DNA of 64,000 nt from Enterococcus hulanensis (GCF_005405485.1 NZ_BJED01000010.1:62001-126000), one strand, 5' to 3'; shown: positions 18,744 through 26,913, counted from the stretch's first letter. The notes: generated by a model from the sequence alone, not told the origin. Made by a program: numbers and translations.

Positions 18744-18789
18744 CCAAAGAAAGAAGGATGACACAAGTGTGTCATCCTTCTTTCTTTGG
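18744..18789. terminator. Long perfect hairpin between convergent genes
   Basis: Two 22-base arms, from CCAAAGAAAG to its exact complement CTTTCTTTGG, are separated by only two bases (AG). It begins one base after the stop codon of the minus-strand peptidase gene. There is no T tract outside the stem on either strand, so termination is probable but not certain. Confidence 0.6.
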
Positions 18790-18790
18790 C

Positions 18791-19450
18791 TTAACTGTAG
18801 ACCCACGCATTAGCAAGCTGAGGCATGAGCTGGTCGAGAGAGTATCTTTGCATGTAATGCTCTTTATCCGAATTATCATTCGGGTCATAGACGATCAGTT
18901 GATCGCTTTGCAGATCTTTTTTGATAACCATGATATGTCCAACATCCGTGAACTCACCAGGATTAACAGAAATGACGATTGGTTGATTTTGATTTAGGTG
19001 TTGTTGGATTTGGGCTTGGTCCTTCCCTAGGTCTTGCATAGTCAAGCCATAATTTTGTGCAAAAGCCGGAAAAATTGACCACGCAGTTCCTTGCCCAGAT
19101 TCATAATAGCAATCGCCGCTCCATTCCAGAATTTCTGTTGGATAAACCGTGCGTTTTTCCTGATAAGAAAGGATCATCGCTAAAGAGGTAATAGCACAGC
19201 CGTTGGTAGCCAGATCATTTTGATTAGACCCACTCCCATAAGCCTTATTAGCCCATCTCGGGTCTGTTTGTAATGCTAATGAGAAGTCTTGTCCATGCTC
19301 TTGCAAATATTGATTGGCACTGGCAGAGAAATCCTGCTGACTGCTGACTTTATTATTAAAGTGAAAGAATCGAGTAGAGAGGATACCTAGACTGGCGATC
19401 ACTAAAAAACTTCCGAGTAAAATTGGAAAAGGTCGAATTCTTCGCCTCAT
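18791..19450 (-). CDS. Secreted C39-like cysteine peptidase family protein
   Basis: A 219-residue protein with an N-terminal basic stretch and one membrane segment (about 7-27), so it is exported or anchored. The C39-like papain fold is seen in NGCAITSLAMILSYQ (catalytic Cys), VGHIMVIKK (His) and VYDPND (Asp). Such proteins are common at the surface of Gram-positive bacteria; substrates are mostly unknown. The start is at 19450, where GGAGGTG precedes ATG on the minus strand; a longer in-frame extension to 19507 lacks a site. A perfect hairpin follows the stop. Confidence 0.85.
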   Translation of the reverse strand: MRRRIRPFPILLGSFLVIASLGILSTRFFHFNNKVSSQQDFSASANQYLQEHGQDFSLALQTDPRWANKAYGSGSNQNDLATNGCAITSLAMILSYQEKRTVYPTEILEWSGDCYYESGQGTAWSIFPAFAQNYGLTMQDLGKDQAQIQQHLNQNQPIVISVNPGEFTDVGHIMVIKKDLQSDQLIVYDPNDNSDKEHYMQRYSLDQLMPQLANAWVYS

Positions 19451-19517
19451 AAAAAGCACCTCCACCCTTATATTAAAACGAAAAAAGGGGGAGGTGTCAT
19501 CGGTCAAAAGTTGTAAA

Positions 19518-21437
19518 TTATTCGAATTCTTCTAGTTCAAGACTGAGCTCTTCCCAACTGGAAAGCTGTTCCTCTTGTTCTGCTTTTTTTGCTTCTAATT
19601 CATTAGTCAATTCCAATAATTGAACATGATCATTCAGAATATCCGGCTGACTCATTTGTGCTTCCAGTTCGTCGATTTTTTCATCTAAAGCAGAAAGCGT
19701 TTCTTCGATTGCTTCGATCTTTCGACGCAAACTGCGGATCAATTTTTGCTGCTCCTTGTCTTGATAAAATTTCTTTTTAGGAGCCTCAACAGGAACATCT
19801 TCTTTTGCCTGCAATTCGGCAATTTCTTCTTCTTCCTTTTTCTTTTCTAAATAATAGTCGTAATCTCCAAGATATAATTTGCTGCCTTCAGGAGATAATT
19901 CGATCACTTTGTTGGCGATCCGATTAATGAAGTAGCGGTCATGGGAGACAAACAGCAGTGTTCCTTGATAATCGATCAAGGCATTTTCTAAAACTTCCTT
20001 ATTATCGATATCCAAGTGGTTCGTTGGTTCATCCAGAATCAAGAAATTTTCTTTATTCATAGAAAGCTTTGCTAAAGCAACACGAGCTTTTTCACCGCCG
20101 CTTAATAAAGGAATCGTCTTTTCTACATCTTCACCGCTAAACAGAAAACCGCCTAAAACATTACGGATATCTTTTTCTGGTGTGGTAGGGTGCTCGTCCC
20201 AAAGTTCAGCCAAAATCGTTTTATTCCCGTGCAAATCTGCTTGACCTTGATCATAGTAGCCGACAGTAACATTGGTTCCAAAATGGGGATTTCCCTTAAT
20301 AAAAGGAAGCTGACCAATTAACGACTTCAATAAAGTAGATTTCCCGATTCCATTTGGACCAACAAGGGCGATCGCATCTTCACGGCGAATATCTAAATCA
20401 ATCGGTTCAGATAATGTTTCTTCATAACCAATCGCAGCTTCTTCAACTTGCAAAACAACGTTGCCAGAAACTTTATCAATATCAAACATGAATTTTGCTG
20501 ATTTTTCTTTGCCGTCTGGTCGATCTAGCCGGTCCATCTTTTCTAATGTTTTGCGTCGACTTTGCGCTCGTTTGGTTGTTGACGCTCGAACTAAATTACG
20601 AGCGACAAAATCCTCCAATTTGTCGATTTCGACTTGCTGCTTCTCATAAGCTTTCCAATCACTAGCAAGCTGTGCGGCCTTCAAATCTAAATAACGAGAG
20701 TAATTCCCAGTGTAGTGACGAATCTTGTGACGAGAAATTTCATAGATTTCATTGACGACACGATCCAAAAAGTAGCGGTCATGAGAAACAATCAACAACG
20801 CGCCTGGGTATCCTTGTAAGTAATCTTCCAGCCATGCCAATGTCTCAATATCTAAATGGTTGGTTGGTTCATCAAGAATCAAAATATCTGGTCGCACTAG
20901 CAGCATCCGTGCCAAGGCCAAGCGTGTTTTCTGTCCGCCTGACAATGTGCTGATTTCCTTATCATAAAAACTTTCATCGAATTTAAAACCGTGCAACACA
21001 CTGCGGATCTCATTTTCGTAGCCATAGCCGTTTTGATCATTGAAATCATGCTGCAGCTGATCGTATTCCTTCAATAAAGAAGCGTAGCGGCTATCACTTT
21101 CAAGTGTTTCACCGAGTGCAACTTCGACTTCTCGCATCCGGCTTTCCATTTGACGGACTTTATCAAAGGCCTTTAGCATTTCATTCCAAATAGTTTCATT
21201 TGAATCCAAACCTGTATCTTGCGCTAAATAACCTAAGCTTGCTTGTTTATTTTTGATCACTTGCCCAACATCGGGTGCTTCGATGTTGGCGATAATTTTT
21301 AGTAGTGTCGATTTGCCCGCACCATTTCTTCCGACTAAACCGATTCTTGCTTTACTGGCAACTTCAAGATGAATATTTTCAAATAAAGTATCAGCACCGA
21401 AGTAACGGGCAATTTGATTTGCTTGTAGTAAAATCAT
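19518..21437 (-). CDS. ydiF: ABC-F family ATPase YdiF-like
   Basis: A 639-residue soluble protein with two ABC ATPase domains and no membrane segment, the build of ABC-F translation factors. Walker A motifs are GRNGAGKST and GPNGIGKST, signatures LSGGQKTRLALAR and LSGGEKARVALAK, and the ABC-F marker LDEPTNHLDI appears twice. The linker between the domains (about 230-315) is charged and helical, and the C-terminus (about 540-639) is a coiled coil. It lies divergent from rex, as ydiF does in Bacillus. Members act at the ribosomal E site; a role in drug resistance is not indicated by the sequence alone. Confidence 0.92.
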   Translation of the reverse strand: MILLQANQIARYFGADTLFENIHLEVASKARIGLVGRNGAGKSTLLKIIANIEAPDVGQVIKNKQASLGYLAQDTGLDSNETIWNEMLKAFDKVRQMESRMREVEVALGETLESDSRYASLLKEYDQLQHDFNDQNGYGYENEIRSVLHGFKFDESFYDKEISTLSGGQKTRLALARMLLVRPDILILDEPTNHLDIETLAWLEDYLQGYPGALLIVSHDRYFLDRVVNEIYEISRHKIRHYTGNYSRYLDLKAAQLASDWKAYEKQQVEIDKLEDFVARNLVRASTTKRAQSRRKTLEKMDRLDRPDGKEKSAKFMFDIDKVSGNVVLQVEEAAIGYEETLSEPIDLDIRREDAIALVGPNGIGKSTLLKSLIGQLPFIKGNPHFGTNVTVGYYDQGQADLHGNKTILAELWDEHPTTPEKDIRNVLGGFLFSGEDVEKTIPLLSGGEKARVALAKLSMNKENFLILDEPTNHLDIDNKEVLENALIDYQGTLLFVSHDRYFINRIANKVIELSPEGSKLYLGDYDYYLEKKKEEEEIAELQAKEDVPVEAPKKKFYQDKEQQKLIRSLRRKIEAIEETLSALDEKIDELEAQMSQPDILNDHVQLLELTNELEAKKAEQEEQLSSWEELSLELEEFE

Positions 21438-21529
21438 TGGATATATCTTCCTTAAATTTATTTTTCCGAATGGATTCAGTCTACCATATTTTTAAAGAGC
21501 TTGCGATTGGAAGCGGTCATTTCAAGAAA

Positions 21530-21546
21530 TCGTGATTTTTTCACAA
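21530..21546. promoter_or_regulatory. Candidate Rex-type box, imperfect
   Basis: TCGTGA-N5-TCACAA resembles the Rex consensus TTGTGA-N6-TCACAA but has one base fewer in the centre and one mismatch. It stands 18 bases upstream of the rex -35, where autoregulation would be plausible. Confidence 0.35.
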
Positions 21547-21563
21547 AATTTCGAGCAAGTGCG

Positions 21564-21593
21564 TTGCATTTTCAGTCAGATTCTTGCTATTAT
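21564..21593 (+). promoter_or_regulatory. Promoter of rex
   Basis: TTGCAT and TATTAT lie 18 bases apart, about 50 bases before the rex GTG start. Confidence 0.5.
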
Positions 21594-21641
21594 AGTGCAG
21601 TAGTCAACATTTACGAATTTTTTTGATAAAGGAGAGTTATT

Positions 21642-22280
21642 GTGAAAGAACATTCAATTCCAAAAGCGACTGTTAAACGATTGCCGTTATACTATCGGTA
21701 TTTGCGTATTTTAAATAATGCTGGAAAAACCAAAGTATCATCTACAGAATTAAGTGAGGCGATCCAAGTTGATAGTGCAACGATTCGCCGCGACTTTTCT
21801 TACTTTGGAGAATTAGGAAAACGTGGATATGGATACGACGTTGAAGATTTGATGCATTTCTTCGGAAAAATCCTAAATGACGATCAATTGACTAATGTTG
21901 CTTTAGTCGGTGTCGGTAACCTAGGTAGCGCCTTGTTGAAATTCAAGTTTCATCAAAGCAACAGTATTCGTGTAAGCTGTGCCTTTGATGTCAAAGAAGA
22001 TATTGTGGGCCGCATCGTTGATGGTATTCCAGTATATCCATTAGACAATATGGTAGAACAAATCAAGTTGCAGCAGATCGAAATCGCGATCTTGACCCTA
22101 CCAGCTCAACAAGCCCAACAAGTTGTTGATCAATTAGCCGATGCAGGAATCAAAGGTATCCTAAACTTTACTGCGGCTCGTTTAACTGCGCCTGAAGATG
22201 TTATTATCCAAAGCGTTGATTTAACTAACGAATTGCAAACATTGATTTACTTCTTGCATCACAATACAGATAACAAATAA
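21642..22280 (+). CDS. rex: Redox-sensing transcriptional repressor Rex
   Basis: A 212-residue repressor that senses the NADH/NAD ratio and controls fermentation and respiration genes. The N-terminal winged helix includes SATIRRDFSYFGELGKRGYGY, the Rex signature, and the C-terminal Rossmann domain has NVALVGVGNLGSALL for NAD(H). AAGGAGAG precedes a GTG start. It is divergent from ydiF, as in related bacteria. A weak Rex-like box lies in its own upstream region. Confidence 0.96.
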   Translation: MKEHSIPKATVKRLPLYYRYLRILNNAGKTKVSSTELSEAIQVDSATIRRDFSYFGELGKRGYGYDVEDLMHFFGKILNDDQLTNVALVGVGNLGSALLKFKFHQSNSIRVSCAFDVKEDIVGRIVDGIPVYPLDNMVEQIKLQQIEIAILTLPAQQAQQVVDQLADAGIKGILNFTAARLTAPEDVIIQSVDLTNELQTLIYFLHHNTDNK

Positions 22281-22307
22281 AAGACTGAGCACACGCTCAG
22301 TCTTTTT
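22279..22307. terminator. Bidirectional terminator between rex and the thioredoxin-like gene
   Basis: AAAAGACTGAGC and GCTCAGTCTTTTT pair around ACAC; T tracts exist on both strands. It overlaps the last codon of the minus-strand gene. Confidence 0.9.
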
Positions 22308-22644
22308 ATCTGAATAAATTTTGATAATCTGTCGCCTCTGAATCTTTAGGAAGTTGTTGTAAAAGATTTTCCAACGATCTAAAGTCGATAAAACGAGCTT
22401 GACGCGCAATTTCTTTTCCATTGTGATAGACCAAAACCGCAGGAACCGTTAGAACTTCAAAAGTTCCAGCTAACTCTGGTTCTTGAACAATGTCCAAGTG
22501 ATGAAAGGGAATATCGTAATCCTTAGCAAGTTTTCTTGCCTTCGGTTCATCAACATGACAAATGCTGCACGATTCAGAAGAGATAAAGACCACGTTATTC
22601 GTTTTATTAGTAATAGACTCTTGAACAGTCGTTAAGTTTTTCAT
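22306..22644 (-). CDS. Thioredoxin-like protein with CxxC
   Basis: A 112-residue protein of the thioredoxin fold. VVFISSESCSICHVDEPKA gives the redox motif CSIC, and LTVPAVLVYHNGKEI carries the cis-Pro loop (VPA). It differs from the classical WCGPC of trxA at 56641. AAGGAAGA lies before the ATG. Its likely job is thiol-disulphide exchange, perhaps with a dedicated partner; no neighbour reveals which. Confidence 0.85.
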   Translation of the reverse strand: MKNLTTVQESITNKTNNVVFISSESCSICHVDEPKARKLAKDYDIPFHHLDIVQEPELAGTFEVLTVPAVLVYHNGKEIARQARFIDFRSLENLLQQLPKDSEATDYQNLFR

Positions 22645-22732
22645 AGTAGTCTTCCTTTCTAAAACAATACTTACTATCTGTAAGATAATCAGATTTGGTC
22701 AAATTGTCAATTTTGTTGTTCGAGATTAATAG

Positions 22733-22761
22733 TTGTTTGATTTAATAAAAAGCGTTATACT
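22733..22761 (+). promoter_or_regulatory. Promoter of the tRNA-Gly gene
   Basis: TTGTTT and TATACT are 17 bases apart; the predicted start is just before the tRNA. Confidence 0.6.
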
Positions 22762-22773
22762 CTCTAATGTACT

Positions 22774-22844
22774 GCGGGTGTAGTTTAGTGGTAAAACAGA
22801 AGCTTCCCAAGCTTCCGTCGCGAGTTCGATTCTCGTCACCCGCT
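22774..22844 (+). tRNA. tRNA-Gly(CCC)
   Basis: A 71-base cloverleaf. The acceptor stem is GCGGGTG with CACCCGC, the anticodon stem GAAGC with GCTTC around the loop TTCCCAA (anticodon CCC), and the T loop TTCGATT is normal. CCA is not encoded. It stands alone, with its own promoter and terminator, and I see no integrated element or repeated attachment core next to it. Confidence 0.95.
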
Positions 22845-22852
22845 TCATATAG

Positions 22853-22891
22853 ACATGGCAGCTTAATTTCTGATAAGTTGCCGTGTTTTTT
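22853..22891 (+). terminator. Terminator of the tRNA-Gly gene
   Basis: A 13-base stem, ACATGGCAGCTTA with TAAGTTGCCGTGT, with T-G pairs, followed by T residues. Confidence 0.8.
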
Positions 22892-22921
22892 GGTATTAAG
22901 TACTTTTCTTTCATTGTCCTC

Positions 22922-23033
22922 TTGCTATTCAAATAGTGATTGATGTATGCTAAAGGTGATGTGAGGGGAAACTCTCACTTAGGGTAATATATCCTGACTA
23001 AACCAACGTTTGTGGCTGAGCGTTGGTTTTTTT
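22922..23033 (+). ncRNA. Possible small RNA or orphan leader
   Basis: The stretch from the tRNA terminator to 23218 has no gene. It holds a weak promoter (TTGCTA, 18 bases, TATGCT at 22946), a small hairpin GTGAG/CTCAC near 22961-22978 and a strong terminator AAACCAACG/CGTTGGTTT followed by seven T at 23000-23033. No ORF starts between them. A transcript of about 75 bases would fit a small RNA; it does not match any riboswitch I know. The terminator is firm, the rest is not. Confidence 0.35.
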
Positions 23034-23218
23034 CTGTTTTCTTGTAAGCGGATTATGCAAAAAAGAATATTTTAAATTAAAGCCAATTTGTCAGAGCTGC
23101 TTACTTTAATGAAGGAATTTATTTACACTAAAAATCGCAATATACTCTTTGGAATTTACTAGAGTTCCCTCCTGTCTAGGAATATACTATGAGCTAATCA
23201 TTGAAGGAGGGGTGGAAA

Positions 23219-23566
23219 ATGATTTTTGAAAGATTCTATCGCTGGGTAATACGGATTAGTTTTGCATTTACTGTAGTGCTTTACGGATTAGGAATTTTTT
23301 TCTATTCTCGCCTGCCTGCTGAAATTCCGATCCAATTTGGGGTTGATGGAGGAGTGAATAATTGGGGCAGTAAATTAACTGTTTTTCTTTTTCCAACAAT
23401 TTTATTGCTGGTCACATTGATTAGCAGAAGCAAGTACGTTGATGTGAAATATCCGGGTGTGGGTGGAGAGAATCGATTACACAAGATTATTTTGTGCGGC
23501 TGTCAATTTTTAATCTGCGGTGTAGGAGCGTATCTCTTTTTTCTGTATTCACAGATGCTGGAATAG
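23219..23566 (+). CDS. DUF1648-type small membrane protein
   Basis: A 115-residue protein with three hydrophobic segments and the motif YSRLPAEIPIQFGVDGGVNNWGSK, whose core LPAEIPIQFG..G..N.WGSK is the DUF1648 signature. DUF1648 is found in SdpI-like immunity proteins and in other membrane proteins; here only this domain is present, so a role in immunity cannot be claimed. GGAGGGG precedes the ATG at 23219; an in-frame ATG at 23201 is earlier but overlaps the site. It converges on the CPBP gene. Confidence 0.8.
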   Translation: MIFERFYRWVIRISFAFTVVLYGLGIFFYSRLPAEIPIQFGVDGGVNNWGSKLTVFLFPTILLLVTLISRSKYVDVKYPGVGGENRLHKIILCGCQFLICGVGAYLFFLYSQMLE

Positions 23567-23582
23567 AAAATCTCATATGGGA

Positions 23583-24272
23583 TTAAGTAGCGATTCCAAG
23601 AAGGTTTAAGACTAACAGCAAAAGTGCCGGCAGCATCGAGTTCATTGTATTAAACATCCAGTGAACTATAATGGATCCCCAAATATTTTTTGACAGTAAG
23701 TAGATTAATCCCAAATAAACACCTAGAACCATGTAAGGGATCATAGCATATACATTGCCGTTAAAAGTGGTCCAATGTATTAATCCAAATAGGATACCTT
23801 GGATGAACAGCATGATTACACGCAAAAATTTACTAGAAAATTTTCCTAATAGTAAATAGCGAAAAGTCAATTCTTCTGTAAAAGGAGCAATAAAAGGGAT
23901 AACTGCAGCTAACACTGTCCAACTTGGATTAAGCGTTTGCGGAGAAGGATTTGCGGAAGCACGAAGCTGAAGAAGTTCACTAGGAATCATTTCACGCGTA
24001 ACCCGCAACAGTAAAAAAGCTCCGGCAGTTAAAAAAATACTCATTAACAATCTAAGAAAAAGCTTCGATCGATAAAGACGCCATTGCTCTCTTAGAAAAT
24101 CGTGAAACAAATAAATCGTAGCCATAAATCCAGTTAGAAAAAGCAGGGTTGATGCAAGCAGAGCAGTTTCGGGGCTTTTACCTAAATGAAGGAGTGGGAA
24201 AAGGCAGTTACTAATTAATAATTCTAATGGAATGATAAAAAGCCCCCACCAGTGTTTTTTATTTGAAGCCAT
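23583..24272 (-). CDS. CPBP-family intramembrane metalloprotease
   Basis: A 229-residue membrane protein with seven or eight hydrophobic segments. APFTEELTFRYLLLG gives the EExxxR motif, and the later His residues in LIHWTTFNG and IVHWMFNTMNS complete the active site of the CAAX-protease/bacteriocin-processing (CPBP/Abi) family. GGAGGG precedes the ATG. Many bacterial members have unknown substrates; some serve bacteriocin immunity. The neighbouring DUF1648 gene might hint at that, but no bacteriocin gene is present. Confidence 0.88.
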   Translation of the reverse strand: MASNKKHWWGLFIIPLELLISNCLFPLLHLGKSPETALLASTLLFLTGFMATIYLFHDFLREQWRLYRSKLFLRLLMSIFLTAGAFLLLRVTREMIPSELLQLRASANPSPQTLNPSWTVLAAVIPFIAPFTEELTFRYLLLGKFSSKFLRVIMLFIQGILFGLIHWTTFNGNVYAMIPYMVLGVYLGLIYLLSKNIWGSIIVHWMFNTMNSMLPALLLLVLNLLGIAT

Positions 24273-24362
24273 CTTTAACCCTCCATTCTTTTTTTATTTT
24301 AAAAAAATGGATGAAATGTGTAAAGCAATATGAAATAAGAATAATTTTGTTTGTGATTGTTT

Positions 24363-24371
24363 TGGTATACT
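24363..24371 (+). promoter_or_regulatory. Extended -10 promoter of the SPFH operon
   Basis: TGGTATACT is an extended -10 without a clear -35, ahead of the small unknown gene at 24395. Confidence 0.5.
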
Positions 24372-24394
24372 AGTTAAAAGGGAGGGAGAGTGTA

Positions 24395-24622
24395 TTGGAT
24401 TATCAAATGCAGAAAACGATGGGGAAATGTTTTCGCAGTAAAGGGTCAAGTATTACTGGAATCATTCGAATCTTGGGTAGTTGGTATGATTATAAAGTAG
24501 TCAATGGAACGCCCGAGCCAGAAGATATGCTGGAGGTCATCGACTTTACTAGTCGAGAGTTGTTAGTCGTCATTAATAATAATTTAAAAGAAAGTGATGT
24601 GAACTACATTGTTAATATTTAA
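24395..24622 (+). CDS. Small unknown protein before the SPFH gene
   Basis: A 75-residue protein with no domain that I recognise. It starts at TTG eight bases after GGGAGGGA, a strong ribosome site, and has a stretch of balanced composition (MLEVIDFTSRELLVVINNNL). It has two Cys/Met-rich N-terminal residues and no membrane segment. The end overlaps the SPFH start by 14 bases, so translation of the two is probably coupled and they may work together. Confidence 0.65.
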   Translation: MDYQMQKTMGKCFRSKGSSITGIIRILGSWYDYKVVNGTPEPEDMLEVIDFTSRELLVVINNNLKESDVNYIVNI

Positions 24623-25553
24623 TATCATTCTATTTGTTATTGCGATTGTTGTAATTCTATTTATCCTCAGCCAATTGGTTGTAATTGTGCAGCAAGGGGA
24701 AGTCAAGGTTGTTGAAAGTTTTGGTAAATACGTTAAAACGATAGATCCAGGCTTACATTTCCTGATTCCGATTTTATATGTGGTACGTCGTCGAGTTTCT
24801 TTAAAACAAACACCGATCCAAATTGAACCTCAAAGCGTAATTACTCGAGACAATGTAATCGTTGAAATCGATGAAGCCATCAAGTATCACGTGACAGATG
24901 CTAGAGCTTTTGTGTATGATAATGAAGATTCTGTCACGTCAATGATCCAAGACTGTCAATCCAACTTGCGAGGCATCATCGGTAAGATGGAATTGAACGA
25001 GGTGCTGAACGGTACTGAAGAAATTAACGTAAATCTTTATGAGAGTGTGAAAGACATTACGGCCGGCTACGGTCTGTCTATCGACCGGATTAACATTGGG
25101 GAAATTTCGGTTTCTAATGAAATCGTCAACTCTATGAATAAATTGATCACCGCCAGCCGAGATAAAGAATCTTTGATCACGATTTCTGAAGGGAAAAAAC
25201 AATCAGTGATTTTGGAATCTGAGGCAAAATCTTCTGAAATGCAGATTGATGCGGAAGCACGAGCACGACAAACAAAGATTGACGCCGATGCACGGGCTGA
25301 ACGTACTAGAATCGATGCTGCGGCAGAGGCAGATCGGATTGCGAAAATCACTGAAGCCGAAACGGCTCGTATCAAGGAAATCAATAAAGCCATCGCAGAA
25401 AGTAATCTAACCGATGAAATGATCGCGTATCTAGGTATTGAAGCCTTTAAACATGTGGTCGAAAACAACGGTAATACTGTGATTATGCCAAGTAATTTGA
25501 CAGAACTCGGCAACGTTCCGGCAATTAAAGAAATTTGGCAGCAAACAAAATAA
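24609..25553 (+). CDS. SPFH/Band 7 (stomatin-like) membrane-scaffold protein
   Basis: A 314-residue protein with one N-terminal membrane segment (about 3-25), a Band 7 domain (about 26-190) that includes VVESFGKYVKTIDPGLHFLIPIL, and an Ala/Glu/Arg-rich coiled coil (about 190-265) with a heptad-like repeat of DADARAERTRIDAAAEADR type. Such proteins form large rings that organise membrane microdomains and modulate proteases. Starts at TTG 24609 inside the preceding gene, with only a weak ribosome site. Related to QmcA and stomatins. Confidence 0.88.
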   Translation: MLIFNIILFVIAIVVILFILSQLVVIVQQGEVKVVESFGKYVKTIDPGLHFLIPILYVVRRRVSLKQTPIQIEPQSVITRDNVIVEIDEAIKYHVTDARAFVYDNEDSVTSMIQDCQSNLRGIIGKMELNEVLNGTEEINVNLYESVKDITAGYGLSIDRINIGEISVSNEIVNSMNKLITASRDKESLITISEGKKQSVILESEAKSSEMQIDAEARARQTKIDADARAERTRIDAAAEADRIAKITEAETARIKEINKAIAESNLTDEMIAYLGIEAFKHVVENNGNTVIMPSNLTELGNVPAIKEIWQQTK

Positions 25554-25648
25554 ACGGATCAGCGTGATGGGAAAAAGAACTTAGGAGTTGAATCACCATC
25601 GCAGAAAAAAAACAGGCCCCAAAAATTATTTCAGCAATCGTCATAGTA

Positions 25649-26305
25649 TTGGCTGGAATATATGGTATTTATTCGCAAGTAATACCGGATAATGAGCCAA
25701 ACAACGCTACAAAAGAAGTTAATATACAACAAATTTCAGAAGTTCCAGACTATGATGGCAAGCATCAAACAATCCAGTTGAATCAGAATCAGCCTAATTT
25801 TTCTACAGGTGATCTTTCATTAGATAATGGAACATGGACGCGGTTTTCCGACTTGGACAAGTTAAATCGTGTTGGCACCGCGAATGCAATGTTAGGAAAA
25901 GATTTGATGCCGCATCAGGAGCGGGAACGTTTATATGTAAAACCAACAGGCTGGCATCAAAAATTTTATAATGATGAACCGCTGTATAATCGAGCTCATT
26001 TGATCGCTTATCAATTCTCCGGTGAAAACAATAATTTAAAGAATTTAATGACAGGTACTGCTTCAATGAATGATCCGGGAATGAATGACCATGAGATTGA
26101 AATCGGAAATTATATCCGAAAAGCGAATCACCACGTGCGTTATCGCGTAACTCCTTATTTCAAAGGAGATGAATTAGTAGCTCGCGGGGTGCAAATGGAA
26201 GCACAAAGTATTGAAGACGACCAAATTTCTTTTAATCTTTTTGTATACAATGTCCAAGAGGGTATTAAGATTGATTATCAGAACGGTTATTCACAAAAAG
26301 AATAG
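25649..26305 (+). CDS. DNA/RNA non-specific endonuclease, N-terminus uncertain
   Basis: A His-Me finger nuclease of the EndA/NucA group: YNRAHLIAYQFSGENNNLKNL corresponds to the DRGHL...N..N catalytic block, with Asn in the place of the usual Asp. The first standard start codon, TTG at 25649, has no ribosome site and cuts a signal-anchor in two. The same frame is open back to 25592, and reading from ATC at 25598 gives AEKKQAPKIISAIVIVLAG, a full membrane anchor, ten bases after AGGAG. The real start may be a non-standard codon or a base change. Function is likely surface or secreted nuclease. Confidence 0.82.
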   Translation: MAGIYGIYSQVIPDNEPNNATKEVNIQQISEVPDYDGKHQTIQLNQNQPNFSTGDLSLDNGTWTRFSDLDKLNRVGTANAMLGKDLMPHQERERLYVKPTGWHQKFYNDEPLYNRAHLIAYQFSGENNNLKNLMTGTASMNDPGMNDHEIEIGNYIRKANHHVRYRVTPYFKGDELVARGVQMEAQSIEDDQISFNLFVYNVQEGIKIDYQNGYSQKE

Positions 26306-26310
26306 CAAAG

Positions 26311-26344
26311 AAGTCATCCAAATTTTTATTGGATGGCTTTTTTG
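26311..26344 (+). terminator. Terminator after the nuclease gene
   Basis: AGTCATCCAA pairs with TTGGATGGCT, followed by T residues. Confidence 0.85.
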
Positions 26345-26431
26345 TAAAAAAGAGCACTGTTGAACAAGCGCATTGTCTAGCAATCACGTATTATAAGATA
26401 TATCAATTAATAAAGGAAAGCTGGTGTAACG

Positions 26432-26893
26432 ATGCAATGGAGCGAATTATTTCAAGCTGAGAAGGAACCGACAGAAAAACAAATCACGGAGTTCATTGCG
26501 AATCCTTTGTGGCACGAACTCTCAGATCATTTACAATCAACTTATAAGATAAAGCCTAAATGTGTTTATAGCGGATGTTCTATGGGAGACGGCTATTGGA
26601 AGGGCTGGAACATAAAATTCAAAAAAAGTGGAAAAGCGCTATGTACGATTTATCCGAAAGAAGGATACTTTGTTGCAATGGTCTCTTTTAATGCAAAGGA
26701 AATGGACGACGCAGACGCATTAATCCAGCTGTGCGATGAATATACTAAGAACCAATATCACCAGGCAAAATCGAGTAAACTTGGAAAATCAATTTCTTTT
26801 GAAGTAACCAACGAGAAAATTTTACATGATGTCAAAGAACTCGCTGCTCTCAGAGCACATTCCATCAAAAAGAATACGACACAAACCGCCTAA
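26432..26893 (+). CDS. DUF3788-type protein
   Basis: A 153-residue cytosolic protein. The pattern LWHELSDHLQSTYKIKPKCVYSGCSMGDGYWKGWNIKFKKSGKALCTIYPKEGYF, seen here as its short elements YKIKP, GWNIKFKKSGKALCTIYP and GYFVAMV, matches the DUF3788 group, found widely in Firmicutes and of unknown function. The ATG at 26432 follows AAGGAAAG. It stands alone between two terminators. Confidence 0.8.
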   Translation: MQWSELFQAEKEPTEKQITEFIANPLWHELSDHLQSTYKIKPKCVYSGCSMGDGYWKGWNIKFKKSGKALCTIYPKEGYFVAMVSFNAKEMDDADALIQLCDEYTKNQYHQAKSSKLGKSISFEVTNEKILHDVKELAALRAHSIKKNTTQTA

Positions 26894-26913
26894 GAAATTT
26901 TAGGCGTTTTTTT
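26887..26913 (+). terminator. Terminator after the DUF3788 gene
   Basis: CGCCTAA and TTAGGCG pair, followed by seven T; the stem includes the stop codon. Confidence 0.9.

Noticed and set aside
19518-21437. Antibiotic-resistance ABC-F protein
   Set aside because: Position next to rex and domain layout match housekeeping YdiF; the linker shows no sign of a known resistance subgroup.
22774-22844. tRNA-Gly as an attachment site of an integrated element
   Set aside because: No integrase, no direct repeat of the tRNA 3' end and no change in gene content downstream.
23219-24272. A bacteriocin-immunity locus (DUF1648 and CPBP genes)
   Set aside because: No precursor peptide or exporter is present and the genes converge, so they are not one operon.
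25067-25513. A 148-residue frame on the minus strand opposite the SPFH gene
   Set aside because: It mirrors the Ala/Arg/Asp repeats of the SPFH coiled coil; no ribosome site and no recognisable domain.
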